A stretch of DNA of 64,000 bases, taken from NCBI GenBank assembly GCA_020630575.1, contig JAHDBD010000010.1, positions 1 through 64,000 on the forward strand. The letters are read 5' to 3'. The position numbers and the translations under genes were made by a program. The notes beneath the pieces are model-generated. The model ran no database searches and was not told the DNA's origin. It was given only the letters and a program-made list of their open reading frames with translations. Of the stretch, positions 7,874-16,403 are shown piece after piece; position 1 is the stretch's first letter, and every line of letters starts with the position of its first letter. This DNA comes from Bernardetia sp. (lineage in GTDB: Bacteria > Bacteroidota > Bacteroidia > Cytophagales > Bernardetiaceae).

Positions 7874-8102
7874 TTAAAATAATAATTGCATAAAATTTGC
7901 AAGTTATTTTAATGAAAAGTTTTAATACAGAAAACAACTTAAAAAGTAGTTATTAGGAGATAATTACACAACTATAAAACTTTATAAATTCTATTTAACT
8001 CTATTATTTTAGAATTATTAGAATAAAAAATATTATTTTTCTCTAATTAATTATAGAAAAAATTTAAAACTCATTTATTTCATTTAATAAAACTCATTTT
8101 AT
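7874..8102 (+). promoter_or_regulatory. Long untranslated leader of rpsU with a 5' hairpin
   Basis: The leader starts with a two-part hairpin at 7874-7912: TTAAAATAA pairs with TTATTTTAA, and inside it TTGCA pairs with TGCAA. An isolated AGGAG lies at about 7956-7960 but has no start codon at useful distance. The final 100 nt are almost pure A and T, and the rpsU ATG lacks a Shine-Dalgarno sequence. A 230-nt leader on a 65-codon ribosomal protein gene suggests post-transcriptional control, which is inference. Confidence 0.45.
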
Positions 8103-8300
8103 ATGTTATCTATCAATGTAAAAGACAACGAGTCTATTGACAAGGCTCTAAAACGTTTCAAAAAGAAATTCGAAAAAGCAGGTGTATTACGTACAGTTCG
8201 TAGCCGTAACTACTTCGAAAAACCATCAATAAGCCGTCGTACTGAAAAAATCCGTGCAGCTTATCGTCAGAAAATGCAAATGCAAGACGAAGAAATGTAG
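8103..8300 (+). CDS. rpsU: 30S ribosomal protein S21
   Basis: 65 residues, the usual length, with the S21 signature: an N-terminal strand (SINVKDNESIDKALKRFKKK) followed by a very basic helix (VRSRNYFEKPSISRRTEKIR, AAYRQKMQ). S21 binds the platform of the 30S subunit next to the 3' end of 16S rRNA and in many bacteria helps select mRNAs. In Bacteroidota it is linked to hiding of the anti-Shine-Dalgarno sequence. The gene is transcribed alone, from a consensus promoter 240 nt upstream into a good terminator at 8355-8410. There is no Shine-Dalgarno sequence before the ATG, unlike the strong one reported for rpsU of some Flavobacteriia. Confidence 0.97.
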   Translation: MLSINVKDNESIDKALKRFKKKFEKAGVLRTVRSRNYFEKPSISRRTEKIRAAYRQKMQMQDEEM

Positions 8301-8354
8301 ATTTCTTTTAGAGCTATCATGTAAATGATAAAAAGTTCTATTATAAATTTATAT

Positions 8355-8410
8355 AAAAAGGCTTTTATTTTTTAACTTACTTGCTAAGTTGAGAAATAGA
8401 AGCCTTTTTT
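8355..8410 (+). terminator. Rho-independent terminator of rpsU
   Basis: AAAAAGGCTT (8355-8364) pairs with AAGCCTTTTT (8400-8409), and a T run follows. The loop is long (35 nt) but contains a smaller inner stem (AACTTAC...TAAGTTG). Confidence 0.75.
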
Positions 8411-8427
8411 CTATTTAACCTTAGTAA

Positions 8428-8447
8428 AACAGACTTTCTCGTCTGTT
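8428..8447 (+). promoter_or_regulatory. Stem-loop 15 nt upstream of the DUF481-like gene
   Basis: AACAGAC (8428-8434), a 6-nt loop, GTCTGTT (8441-8447), then 15 nt to the ATG at 8463. A similar palindrome, AACAGTC-TAGAA-GACTGTT, lies at 52739-52757. It may be a short dispersed repeat and is comparable in position to the hairpins before rsgA and the alpha-2-macroglobulin gene. Confidence 0.5.
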
Positions 8448-8462
8448 AAAAACAATTAGTAT

Positions 8463-9239
8463 ATGAGTTTCTTAAAAAAAGCAGTTTTTACAGTCTGTTT
8501 CTTTATTCTACTACAAACAAGTCTTTCTGCACAAATATTGAATATAGAAAAAGAAAGACAAGAAATAAAAACAACTGATTCGACAGTTTGGAGAGGGAAT
8601 TTTATTTTTGGTTTTGATTTGACACGCCAACAAAATACGGTTTTACAAATTGATAATGATGATTATTTACTTTTAATGACACCAAAACATGCTTATATTT
8701 GGATAGGACATATCAATCTTATCAAATCAGAAGGCAAAAATGTGATTAGTGAAGGTTATTTTCATCATAGAACCAATTTTTGGAGAAAAAATAAACTTTC
8801 GGCTGAGGTTTTTACACAGTATCAGTACAATGAAACAAGAGGACTCATAAATCGTGGACTTTTAGGCGCAACACCACGTTTGTCTCTGAAAGCTTCAGAA
8901 AATTTAGATATTGCCATTGGAACAGGTGCAATGTATGAATGGGAAGAATGGAATTTGAAAGAAAGTTATGCACTTACTCGCCTTGTAAAATCTACCAATT
9001 ATATAAATCTGCATGCAAAATTTAATAAAAATTCAGAGCTAATGTTTATTGCTTATTATCAAGCTCGTTTTGATAGATTTTTTCATCCCCGTATTAGTGG
9101 TGATGCTAATTTTAGAGCAAAAATTTCAAAACATATTTCATTTAACCTTCATTTTATTCCTTATTACGATGCTGCACCTGTCATTCCTATCGAAAAATGG
9201 AATTATGAAGTTACCTCTGGCATAGGAATTCAGTTCTAA
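8463..9239 (+). CDS. DUF481-like outer-membrane beta-barrel protein
   Basis: 258 residues. A signal peptide (~1-23, ending LSAQ) is followed by alternating-residue beta strands: FIFGFDLTRQQNTV, AYIWIGHINLIKSEG, FWRKNKLSAEVFTQYQYNET, RLSLKASENLDIAIGTG, and so on to a C-terminal strand ending in phenylalanine (TSGIGIQF), as in outer-membrane barrels. The HHRTNFWRKNKLSAEVFTQY and GLLGATPRL segments resemble the DUF481 / YdiY-type salt-induced outer-membrane family, whose function is not well defined. Located in the outer membrane by prediction. A hairpin ends 15 nt before the start. Converges with the MazG-like gene. Confidence 0.65.
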   Translation: MSFLKKAVFTVCFFILLQTSLSAQILNIEKERQEIKTTDSTVWRGNFIFGFDLTRQQNTVLQIDNDDYLLLMTPKHAYIWIGHINLIKSEGKNVISEGYFHHRTNFWRKNKLSAEVFTQYQYNETRGLINRGLLGATPRLSLKASENLDIAIGTGAMYEWEEWNLKESYALTRLVKSTNYINLHAKFNKNSELMFIAYYQARFDRFFHPRISGDANFRAKISKHISFNLHFIPYYDAAPVIPIEKWNYEVTSGIGIQF

Positions 9240-9251
9240 GAATCAATAAAG

Positions 9252-9596
9252 TTAAGAATTCCATTCTCTATTTTCATTTTCTTTGTTTTTATCTAAAAAA
9301 GCCTGTGCCAAATCTATATCAAAATGATTTGAAATATCTAAAAGATAATTGAGAACATCAGCAAGTTCGGAAGCTAGTTCTTCTTTTGTTTTTTGTTGTT
9401 TTTCTGTTGTGTCTTGTATTTTTTGAGTATGCAAATTAGTATGATTGCGAATTGCTTTTGCTACTTCTCCAATTTCTTCTGTCAAGAGTAAAAAAAGCTG
9501 TGAAGGCGAATTTTTGTCCCATCCTCTTTCAATACAAAGTTCTTTTATATAAGTTTGAAAATCTTTTAAATCGTTGGTTTGTGGCAAATTTGGCAT
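9252..9596 (-). CDS. MazG-like nucleotide pyrophosphohydrolase
   Basis: 114 residues, a single all-alpha NTP pyrophosphohydrolase domain. The metal-binding motifs of the MazG/dUTPase-like superfamily are present: LLTEEIGEVAKAIRNH (ExxE) and LASELADVLNYLLDIS (ExxD). Members hydrolyse NTPs or dNTPs to the monophosphate and pyrophosphate, cleaning the nucleotide pool. One domain instead of the two of classical MazG places it with the short house-cleaning type. The C-terminus DIDLAQAFLDKNKENENREW is typical of the family (KxxxNxxRxW). Cytoplasmic, transcribed alone. Confidence 0.85.
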   Translation of the reverse strand: MPNLPQTNDLKDFQTYIKELCIERGWDKNSPSQLFLLLTEEIGEVAKAIRNHTNLHTQKIQDTTEKQQKTKEELASELADVLNYLLDISNHFDIDLAQAFLDKNKENENREWNS

Positions 9597-9849
9597 AAGT
9601 TTATGATAAAATTAATTTAGAAATTGTATTTACAATCAGTTTTATTAAAATGCTATTTTTAGTTGATATTGTTTTGAAGGAGTTAAAAACAGCCTATTTT
9701 AGATAGCAAGATAGACAAATTATTTTAGGCACTTTAAAAAACTAATTGTATATTGTAGTGTATTTGGATAAATATTTTTGAAATTTGCTCTATTCTCAAT
9801 TTTTACTGGTAGCAAATGCATGTCTCAATTTTTGTGATTTAATATACTA

Positions 9850-11766
9850 ATGCAAAAACGCTTTTCACTCTCATCACTTTCAGGAACTATTCAATTTTCG
9901 TACATACTAATTATAATTATGTTAGCCTGTACTCTTTTGCTTGTCATTTGGAGAGGAAATTCTCTTTTTAAAGAGCATGAAGATTTGTATAAAATGCGAA
10001 GTATGAAATATCATGCTAGTGAGTTACGAAATTCTATCAATTATTCTTTTATGTTGTTGCAACTTTATGCACAATATGATACAGTTCCAAGTAATGAGGA
10101 ATTATATTATCAGACAGCCATAGATGTTTTTTATGATAAGGCATTAGTAAATTTTGATTCTATTCAGACTCTATCAAAAGGAGAAGTAGAAACAGTATTG
10201 GAAATTAAACCTATAATGAATCAGCTCAATACGAAGTATGATCACCTAAGAAAATTTTCAGAAAAAGGAGATCCTCTCAAAAACTATCTTCGGATAGACA
10301 TGATAGGTTTAATTAAAACTATCAACAAGAGTATAGAATTATTAATTTTAGATGAAAAAAACAAAGAAATTGAAGCAAGAGAAGTTTTGAATAATAAAAT
10401 TATAAAAAATAATTACTTTGCTATTCCTCTTTTTCTTATTATTATCATTACCACTTATTTTTTGGGTAGAAGAGCCTTAAAAAAGGTCTTAGAAGGTTTA
10501 AACCTAACTCACAAATACATACATTCACTTTCAATAGGACAAATACCCTCTTCTGTTATTATACTCCCTACCGAATTTGGACAGACTTTAACTGACATTC
10601 GAAAACTTACACAAGGACTAGAAGAAGTAAAGGACTTTGCACAAGAGGTTGGAAAACGAAATTTCAAGAAGAAAATTGACATTTTTCCAATTGATTCAGA
10701 ACTAGGCGAAGCCTTACATAAGATGAAACTTAGCTTGGAAGAAGTAGCCAAAACTGAATATGAAAGAAATTGGCAAAATCAAGGTGTTGTAGAAATGGGG
10801 CAGGTAATTCGAAAACACACTGAAAATATGCAGGTACTTTGTGATGAACTTCTTTCCAATTTAGTAAAATATATAGATGCACAACAAGGAGCAATATTTC
10901 TTCCTTCAAATCAAGAAAAAACATTAATCTTACGTTCTGCTTATGCGTATGGAAGGAAAAAAATTATAGAGAAAGAAGTCAGAAGTGATGAAGGGATTTT
11001 AGGAGAAGTTTTTCAAGATGCAGAACGAATATTTATGACAGATATTCCAGATGATTATACTCAAATTAGTGCTGGATTAGGAGAAGCAAAGCCAAATAGT
11101 GTGTTGGTTGTGCCATTAAAAGCCCAAGAAAAAGTATTAGGTGTATTAGAAATAGCTGCTTTTAATACATTGACAGAAGTAGAAATTAGATTAGTTGAAC
11201 GTACGGCTGAAATATTAGCTGCTTCTATTTCAAGTGTAGCAAATGCTGAAAAAATGAAAAATTTGTTAGAAAAGAGTAATTATTCAGCACAACAAATGAG
11301 CGCACAAGAGGAAGAGCTTCGCCAAAACACAGAGGAGCTAATGGCAACTCGTGAAGAGTTAGAGAGACAATTAGTAGAAGTGAAATCACAAGTAGAAGAA
11401 AAAGATCATATTTTTGAAAATAGTAATCAAGCATTTGCTTTTGTTGATCCTTCTGGAAGACTTTTAAGAATTAACTATTCTTTTGCACAACTTTTAGAGT
11501 TTAATAAAGAAGAATTGTTAGGAAATCCAATTAGTAAATTTGTGCCTGATTTGCGTGGACTTAATAAACATGCCAAAAGAGACAGTGAAAAAGTAATGTA
11601 TCACGTCTATAAAGCGACTACAAGAGGTAAAAAAGAACTTTCTCTTTTAGCAAATGTTACTCGTTTGGAATTGAATAAAGAAATTGTATTTATGATTGGT
11701 ATGGCAAATATTCCTTCTGAAAATGAGCTTCGACAAGAAAATAAAACTACCCTCATAAAACAGTAG
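9850..11766 (+). CDS. Membrane sensor with GAF and PAS domains, no output domain
   Basis: 638 residues. Transmembrane segment 1 (~16-36), an extracytoplasmic helical region (~37-180) and transmembrane segment 2 (~182-202) lead to a HAMP-like/coiled linker (~205-310). A GAF domain follows (~315-460, with QQGAIFLPS, GILGEVFQ, VLVVPLKAQEKVLGVLEIA), then a Gln/Glu-rich coiled coil (NYSAQQMSAQEEELRQNTEE) and a PAS domain (~520-620, FVDPSGRLLRINYSF). The protein ends soon after the PAS. No histidine kinase, cyclase, phosphatase or methyl-accepting domain is present, so it must signal through a partner or through its coiled coil. The same sensor layout followed by output domains is common in Cytophagales. 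No partner gene is adjacent. The domain calls are solid; the function is inference. Confidence 0.8.
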   Translation: MQKRFSLSSLSGTIQFSYILIIIMLACTLLLVIWRGNSLFKEHEDLYKMRSMKYHASELRNSINYSFMLLQLYAQYDTVPSNEELYYQTAIDVFYDKALVNFDSIQTLSKGEVETVLEIKPIMNQLNTKYDHLRKFSEKGDPLKNYLRIDMIGLIKTINKSIELLILDEKNKEIEAREVLNNKIIKNNYFAIPLFLIIIITTYFLGRRALKKVLEGLNLTHKYIHSLSIGQIPSSVIILPTEFGQTLTDIRKLTQGLEEVKDFAQEVGKRNFKKKIDIFPIDSELGEALHKMKLSLEEVAKTEYERNWQNQGVVEMGQVIRKHTENMQVLCDELLSNLVKYIDAQQGAIFLPSNQEKTLILRSAYAYGRKKIIEKEVRSDEGILGEVFQDAERIFMTDIPDDYTQISAGLGEAKPNSVLVVPLKAQEKVLGVLEIAAFNTLTEVEIRLVERTAEILAASISSVANAEKMKNLLEKSNYSAQQMSAQEEELRQNTEELMATREELERQLVEVKSQVEEKDHIFENSNQAFAFVDPSGRLLRINYSFAQLLEFNKEELLGNPISKFVPDLRGLNKHAKRDSEKVMYHVYKATTRGKKELSLLANVTRLELNKEIVFMIGMANIPSENELRQENKTTLIKQ

Positions 11767-11879
11767 TAAAAATCCCACATTGTTTTCATTTCAGAATTTT
11801 AGAAAATAGCAAATAAGGGTTATCATAAACTTTCTAAGTTGGTTAATAAGTAGTTATATTCTACAATTTTGTATTTCTG

Positions 11880-12313
11880 ATGCGTATTGTAGCTCCCCTA
11901 AATATTTTTCAAGGACAAGAACTTTGTCGTTATTTATCTAGTAGTGATGTAAAACTCTTACCTAGACAACATAAACGATTTAGTTCAATTTGTTTGAGTT
12001 CCAAGCATAAGTTTACTATTAAGGAGATTTCAGCACAATTTGATGTGAGTGAAAATAGTATAAAAGTTGGTTTGATAGGTACGAATCAATCACAGCAATC
12101 ATAAAGTAGATAAAGAAAGAAAAAAATGTATGTATTCAATTTCTTCCTTCGTACTGTTCAGACTTAAATTACATTGAAATGCTGTGGAAACATAGTAAAC
12201 ATTATTGATTAGATATAGCAGTTTGGACACATGTAAAAACCCTCCAAAAGGCTGTTTTAGATATATTAGATCAGTTTGGAAAGCAATATGCTATAAATTT
12301 TGCAACCTCTTAA
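11880..12313 (+). pseudogene. Decayed IS630-family transposase
   Basis: Two ends of an IS630-type transposase are left. The N-terminal helix-turn-helix (KFTIKEISAQFDVSENSIK) is encoded at 11880-12060 in a frame that stops at 12104. From 12137 another frame encodes the C-terminal end (LPSYCSDLNYIEMLWKHSKH, then ILDQFGKQYAINFATS), stopping at 12311-12313, with an in-frame TGA at 12206 where a Trp codon is expected. The LPxYxxDLNxIExLWK pattern is the C-terminal DDE motif region of the IS630/Tc1-mariner group. Most of the catalytic domain between the two parts is deleted. Clear inverted ends are not visible. It cannot be active. Confidence 0.8.
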
Positions 12314-12437
12314 TAAAATAGAATTATTAATAAGAAAAAAAAATAACAAAATTGTGATAAGTATCTACTTAAATTATATGTAGTTGTATTTTCAACCTCT
12401 TTGTTATCTGCGAACTTTGTGTTTAAAAAAATACGTG

Positions 12438-13691
12438 TTATTTCAGAATCAGACTTTCTAAATAGTGAGTTTCAATTCCAAAAAATGATTTTAAGTCTTT
12501 AAATTCCTTCAACTTCTCTGCTTTTTTAGTTGAATCTAAAAAACTTTCTTTTTTGGTAGCAATAAGCAATACATTTTTTGGCGTATGTGCATCAGAGATA
12601 AACTCTACAGCTTTAGTTTGATAGCCACAATAATTGAGAAGTAAACAACGCATGGTATCAGTCAGCATTTCGGCTTGTCGCTCTAGAAAAACACCATAAT
12701 TTGTGAGTGGAGAAAGTTCATTTTCAGACTTTTTATTTGATTTAAAAGCCCTTTCTATTTCTCTACGAATTTGCTTATGACAACAAGGCGCAACGACTAT
12801 AAGCTCTGCATCAGCTTCAATTCCTTTGAAAATTGCATCGTCTGTTGCAGTATCACAAGCATGTAAAGCAATCAAAACCTGTGTTTTTTCTTCTATATTT
12901 TCTTGTTTGATTTTATATTCTTCTATCGTTCCTTCTACAAAACTAAGATTTTCAAAGCCTGACTCTTCTGCAATTTGGTTACAGAGTTCTACCAAATCGT
13001 TTCTAAACTCAACACCAACCGATTTTACTTTGAATTTCAAATTATTTTTCAAATAATCATAAAGAGCAAAAGTCAGATAACCTTTTCCTGCACCCATATC
13101 TGTAATTTGCAGCTCTTTTTCTGTTGGTAATTGTTTCAACAAAACACTCAGAATTTCAATATATTGATTGATTTGTTTATATTTATCTTGTGCATTCTTA
13201 TACACTTTTCCTGTATGGTCTGTTATTTTGAGAGCTTGCAGGTAATTTTTTGAATTTCCTTTTTGGTCTTTTGTTTGGATAGCTCGTTTTTTTTGTTTGT
13301 CGTGCGAAGTAGAAAGAGCTTGTTTTTGAGTTGGCTTTTGTGAATGAATAGCTGGGTTTTTACTTATATTTTTGAGATGTAAATCAAACTGATTGGTAAA
13401 CAAAATAGCTTGATTGAAAAACCCTTCTTTATTTTCATCACTATCTTTTTTTGTGAGAAATGTTATAACTTCTTTGATTCCTTCTTCGACAGAATAGTTT
13501 TTAGTAATATCATTCGTTTTATGACGATAAACAAAAGTTAGTTTTTCTTCTCGCTTAATAATCGTTTTGCGAATCAATATTTTTTTGAGTGTAGATTTTT
13601 CTTGATTTGAAATAAAGTTTGATAAGGTAATTTTGATAAACGTATTTTTTTCTAAACTTTCTTCTATTTTTTCTATAAATTGATTTATCAT
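12438..13691 (-). CDS. SAM-dependent methyltransferase, Methyltransf_32 type
   Basis: 417 residues. The N-terminal ~170 residues are variable and include a basic linker (SQKPTQKQALSTSHDKQKKR). The C-terminal part is a class I methyltransferase: motif I ITDMGAGKGYLTFALYDYL (~196), acidic loop VGVEFRNDLVELC, LSFVEGTIEEY, and VLIALHACDTATDDAI followed by VVAPCCHKQIRREIE. The HACDTATDDAI and APCCHKQ motifs are characteristic of the Methyltransf_32 group (RRNAD1/METTL25-like in eukaryotes). The bacterial substrate is not established; rRNA, tRNA or protein are all possible. Cytoplasmic and transcribed alone, with ATG at 13691. Family assignment good, substrate unknown. Confidence 0.75.
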   Translation of the reverse strand: MINQFIEKIEESLEKNTFIKITLSNFISNQEKSTLKKILIRKTIIKREEKLTFVYRHKTNDITKNYSVEEGIKEVITFLTKKDSDENKEGFFNQAILFTNQFDLHLKNISKNPAIHSQKPTQKQALSTSHDKQKKRAIQTKDQKGNSKNYLQALKITDHTGKVYKNAQDKYKQINQYIEILSVLLKQLPTEKELQITDMGAGKGYLTFALYDYLKNNLKFKVKSVGVEFRNDLVELCNQIAEESGFENLSFVEGTIEEYKIKQENIEEKTQVLIALHACDTATDDAIFKGIEADAELIVVAPCCHKQIRREIERAFKSNKKSENELSPLTNYGVFLERQAEMLTDTMRCLLLNYCGYQTKAVEFISDAHTPKNVLLIATKKESFLDSTKKAEKLKEFKDLKSFFGIETHYLESLILK

Positions 13692-13762
13692 CTTAATTTC
13701 TATGTTTTTGTTTCTTGATAGTGAGACTTTAGTACATTCCTTTTCCCAAAAATGAATGTGTT

Positions 13763-13856
13763 GCTTCCTCAGAAGCGTGATTTATTAGTTTGAATTATGC
13801 TTCTGAGAAAGCATTTGCTTCAACTCTAAGGAGTTGAACACACAAAAATAGTGTGT
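13763..13856. repeat. Cluster of short palindromes and nuoK terminator
   Basis: Four small stem-loops lie in a row. GCTTCCTCAGAAGC (13763-13776) and its inverted relative GCTTCTGAGAAAGC (13799-13812) come first, then CAACTC-TAAG-GAGTTG (13821-13836). Last is ACACAC-7 nt-GTGTGT (13838-13856), directly behind the nuoK stop, probably its terminator on the minus strand. The CTTCTGAG/CTCAGAAG core also occurs inside the 180-bp element at 38.2 kb, so part of this is a dispersed repeat. Confidence 0.55.
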
Positions 13857-14135
13857 TTAGTCTTCCTTTTCTAAAATTTTATCTATTTCAATTTGCCCAA
13901 AATAGTTATAGATTTTCAGAATCAAAGCTAGTGCAATCGTAATTTCGGCAGCAGCCACCACAATAATCAAAAGAACAAATAAATGCGCTTCCATTCCTTT
14001 CGAAAAAGCAATAAAATTGAGCATAGAAGCTGTTAGCATTAGTTCGATTCCCATCAAGACAAGCATTGCATTTTTACGTGTCAAGACAATCAAAATTCCA
14101 ATTCCGAACAAAATTGCAGCTACAAAAAGTATCAT
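13857..14135 (-). CDS. nuoK: NADH-quinone oxidoreductase subunit K
   Basis: 92 residues, three transmembrane helices. The two membrane glutamates of NuoK are in place: one in LVLMGIELMLTASMLNF (~helix 2) and one in VAAAEITIALALILKIY (helix 3). NuoK (MrpC-like) is part of the proton-pumping membrane arm of respiratory complex I. It is usually encoded between nuoJ and nuoL in a long operon. Here it stands alone, divergent from nuoD. The C-terminus FGQIEIDKILEKED is somewhat shorter than average but normal for the family. The rest of complex I must be encoded elsewhere. Confidence 0.93.
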   Translation of the reverse strand: MILFVAAILFGIGILIVLTRKNAMLVLMGIELMLTASMLNFIAFSKGMEAHLFVLLIIVVAAAEITIALALILKIYNYFGQIEIDKILEKED

Positions 14136-14396
14136 TTATGATGGATTAAACTCTGATAAATTACTGTCAAATTCTATAAAAATTATTTATTATAATCTGT
14201 TTATTAAACTTGATTGCATATTTTTGTAAAAATAGCAACTAAACTCACCAAATACAATTTATTTTTGAATCGTAATTTTAATTTCTTTTCCTAAAATTTA
14301 ATTCAAACTTTTTCATAATAAATATTAATTAAAGTATTTTTTTTTAATAAGTCATTATTATTCAACACATTGAATTCGTAATTTTTAATCATTCCT

Positions 14397-15593
14397 ATGT
14401 CCTTTCACCAACAATCTGAACCCACAAAATACACTTCTGATACTCTCAAAAGTGAGGAAATGCTCTTCAATTTAGGACCTCAACATCCTTCTATGCATGG
14501 CGTTTTGCGTTTGGAAGTCATTACAGATGGCGAAGTTGTGAGAGAAGTTGTTCCACATATTGGTTACTTGCATCGCTGTTTTGAAAAACATGCTGAAAGT
14601 CTGAATTACGCCCAAATTATTCCCTACATAGATAGAATGGATTATGTTGCTTCCATGAATTCAGAACATATTTATGCGTTGGGAGTAGAAAAAATGTTAG
14701 GAATGACAGACAAAATACCAAAAAGAGTAGAATATATTCGTGTTTTGGTTGCAGAACTCAATCGAATTGCTTCTCATTTTATTGCTATTGGAACCTATGC
14801 TGTTGATGTGGGAGCAACTACACCTTTTTTGTGGCTGATGAAAGAGCGAGAATATATTTTACGATTGTTAGAATGGATAAGTGGCGCACGTCTTTTATAC
14901 AATTATATTTGGATTGGTGGTTTATATTATGATTTACCTTTAGATTTTGAAGAAAAATGTAGTGAATATCTAAATCATTTAAAACCCAAATTAGATGACT
15001 TGGAAAACTTACTTATCAATAACAGAATATTTGTTTCAAGAACAGCAAATGTAGGAGTTTTACCAATGCAAACAGCTATTAACTATGGAGTTACAGGTGC
15101 AATGCTTCGGGCTTCGGGTTTGAAATGGGATTTGAGAAAAGTAGATAAATATTCAATTTATGAAGAGGTAGATTTTAATATTCCAATTGGAGAAGGAAAA
15201 ATGGGAACAACAGGTGACTGTTGGGATAGAAATTTTGTTCGCTTTCAAGAGTGCAAAGAATCTTCAAAAATAATTGAACAATGTATTGAGAAACTTACTA
15301 AAGAATATAAACGAACACGAGATTTTGATCCACAAACACTTGTTCCAAAACGTATAAAACCACCTCAAACTGATTTTTATTTTAGAGGCGAAAGTCCGAA
15401 AGGTGAACTTGGTTTTTTCTTTAGACAAAATCCAAAATATAAAAAAGGAGATATTCCTTTTCGTTTGAAAGTTCGTGCACCTTCCTTTTGTAATCTTTCT
15501 GTGTTACCTTATTTAGCACAGAATACTCTACTTTCTGATTTGATTGCTATTGTTGGTTCTTTAGATATTAATTTGGGAGAAGTCGATAGGTAG
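14397..15593 (+). CDS. nuoD: NADH-quinone oxidoreductase subunit D
   Basis: 398 residues, the normal length for the 49-kDa-type subunit. Recognisable blocks are NLGPQHPSMHGVLRLEVITD, HIGYLHRCFEKHAE, QIIPYIDRMDYVASM, RVEYIRVLVAELNRIASH, YGVTGAMLRASG, GTTGDCWDR and, at the C-terminus, APSFCNLSVLPYLAQNTLLS and VGSLDINLGEVDR. NuoD is in the peripheral arm of complex I, at the quinone site. It normally follows nuoC in the nuo operon but here is alone, with nuoK divergent upstream and an unrelated small gene downstream. A start at ATG 14397 fits, as the conserved part begins about 25 residues later. Confidence 0.95.
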   Translation: MSFHQQSEPTKYTSDTLKSEEMLFNLGPQHPSMHGVLRLEVITDGEVVREVVPHIGYLHRCFEKHAESLNYAQIIPYIDRMDYVASMNSEHIYALGVEKMLGMTDKIPKRVEYIRVLVAELNRIASHFIAIGTYAVDVGATTPFLWLMKEREYILRLLEWISGARLLYNYIWIGGLYYDLPLDFEEKCSEYLNHLKPKLDDLENLLINNRIFVSRTANVGVLPMQTAINYGVTGAMLRASGLKWDLRKVDKYSIYEEVDFNIPIGEGKMGTTGDCWDRNFVRFQECKESSKIIEQCIEKLTKEYKRTRDFDPQTLVPKRIKPPQTDFYFRGESPKGELGFFFRQNPKYKKGDIPFRLKVRAPSFCNLSVLPYLAQNTLLSDLIAIVGSLDINLGEVDR

Positions 15594-15731
15594 CCATAAC
15601 TAATTTTAGTTCAGATTTATTTCTTTCAAATTATTTTCAACATTTAGATAAGTTTTAGTGTTTATATTTTTAAAGAGAGTGAATAACTTTTATTTTCACA
15701 CCTCTTATTTTTTAAACTAAAACTTTTTTTT

Positions 15732-16073
15732 ATGAAAACGCCAGATAAAAAACAAAATAAAAATACTGATTCTCCAGAAGAATTTTTCAAAGACAAATTT
15801 GATTATGATCCAAAGGAAGATATTTATAATCAAGGAAAAAAAGTAGCCAGTATTGACAATGATGATGAATTAGTAGTGGATAAAGGAATTCCTACTCCAA
15901 ATCATAGAAATGAACTTTATGAAGAAGCTCCTTTGCATAATGCAGAGTCAAATTTTGAAGGAGAAACTATTGATGTTCCTGGTGCTGAATTGGATGATCA
16001 ACAAGAAAGCATTGGCTCAGAAGATGAAGAAAATAATTATTATAGTTTAGGAGGAGATAACCACTCTAACTAA
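15732..16073 (+). CDS. Small acidic protein, unknown function
   Basis: 113 residues, extremely rich in Asp, Glu and Asn and probably largely disordered. There is no signal peptide or membrane segment. Segments such as SPEEFFKDKFDYDPKEDIYN and ELDDQQESIGSEDEE stand out. No family recognised. It begins 138 bp after nuoD on the same strand and ends in its own terminator, so it is probably a separate unit. The good terminator and normal codon use support a real gene. Confidence 0.6.
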   Translation: MKTPDKKQNKNTDSPEEFFKDKFDYDPKEDIYNQGKKVASIDNDDELVVDKGIPTPNHRNELYEEAPLHNAESNFEGETIDVPGAELDDQQESIGSEDEENNYYSLGGDNHSN

Positions 16074-16101
16074 TATAAAAGATGCTGCTTAGTTGTCTTT
16101 T

Positions 16102-16135
16102 AAAAGCCCATAATCTTAACTGATATGGGCTTTTT
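16102..16135 (+). terminator. Rho-independent terminator of the small acidic gene
   Basis: AAAAGCCCA (16102-16110) pairs with TGGGCTTTTT (16126-16135), ending in a T run. Confidence 0.8.
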
Positions 16136-16403
16136 AACTGCCCTTTGTTGAACTTTACATGGTTTTTTTTCAACAAAAAACAAATTTTTTGAAACAAAAT
16201 TTTATTAAGTTCCGTTATAAGAGTATAAATTTTTATTAAATACTTTATTAAGTTTTTAATATTTACTTATATTGTCAAAATACATAACAGATGTATTATT
16301 TCATTTTTTTTTGAAATAATTTATTTTTATCATTCTGTAATTTATATGTATATAGTTCTATTAATTTAATTAGAACTTATTTTTTAACCTAAATTTTTTT
16401 AAT
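16136..16403. other. AT-rich gene-free leader before a lipoprotein gene
   Basis: 268 bases of mostly A and T with homopolymer runs. No frame, RNA gene or repeat is apparent; it must carry the promoter of the next gene. Confidence 0.4.

Noticed and set aside
7955-7960. AGGAG in the rpsU leader as a Shine-Dalgarno sequence
   Set aside because: It is about 145 nt upstream of the rpsU ATG and no other start codon with a usable frame follows it at 5-10 nt.
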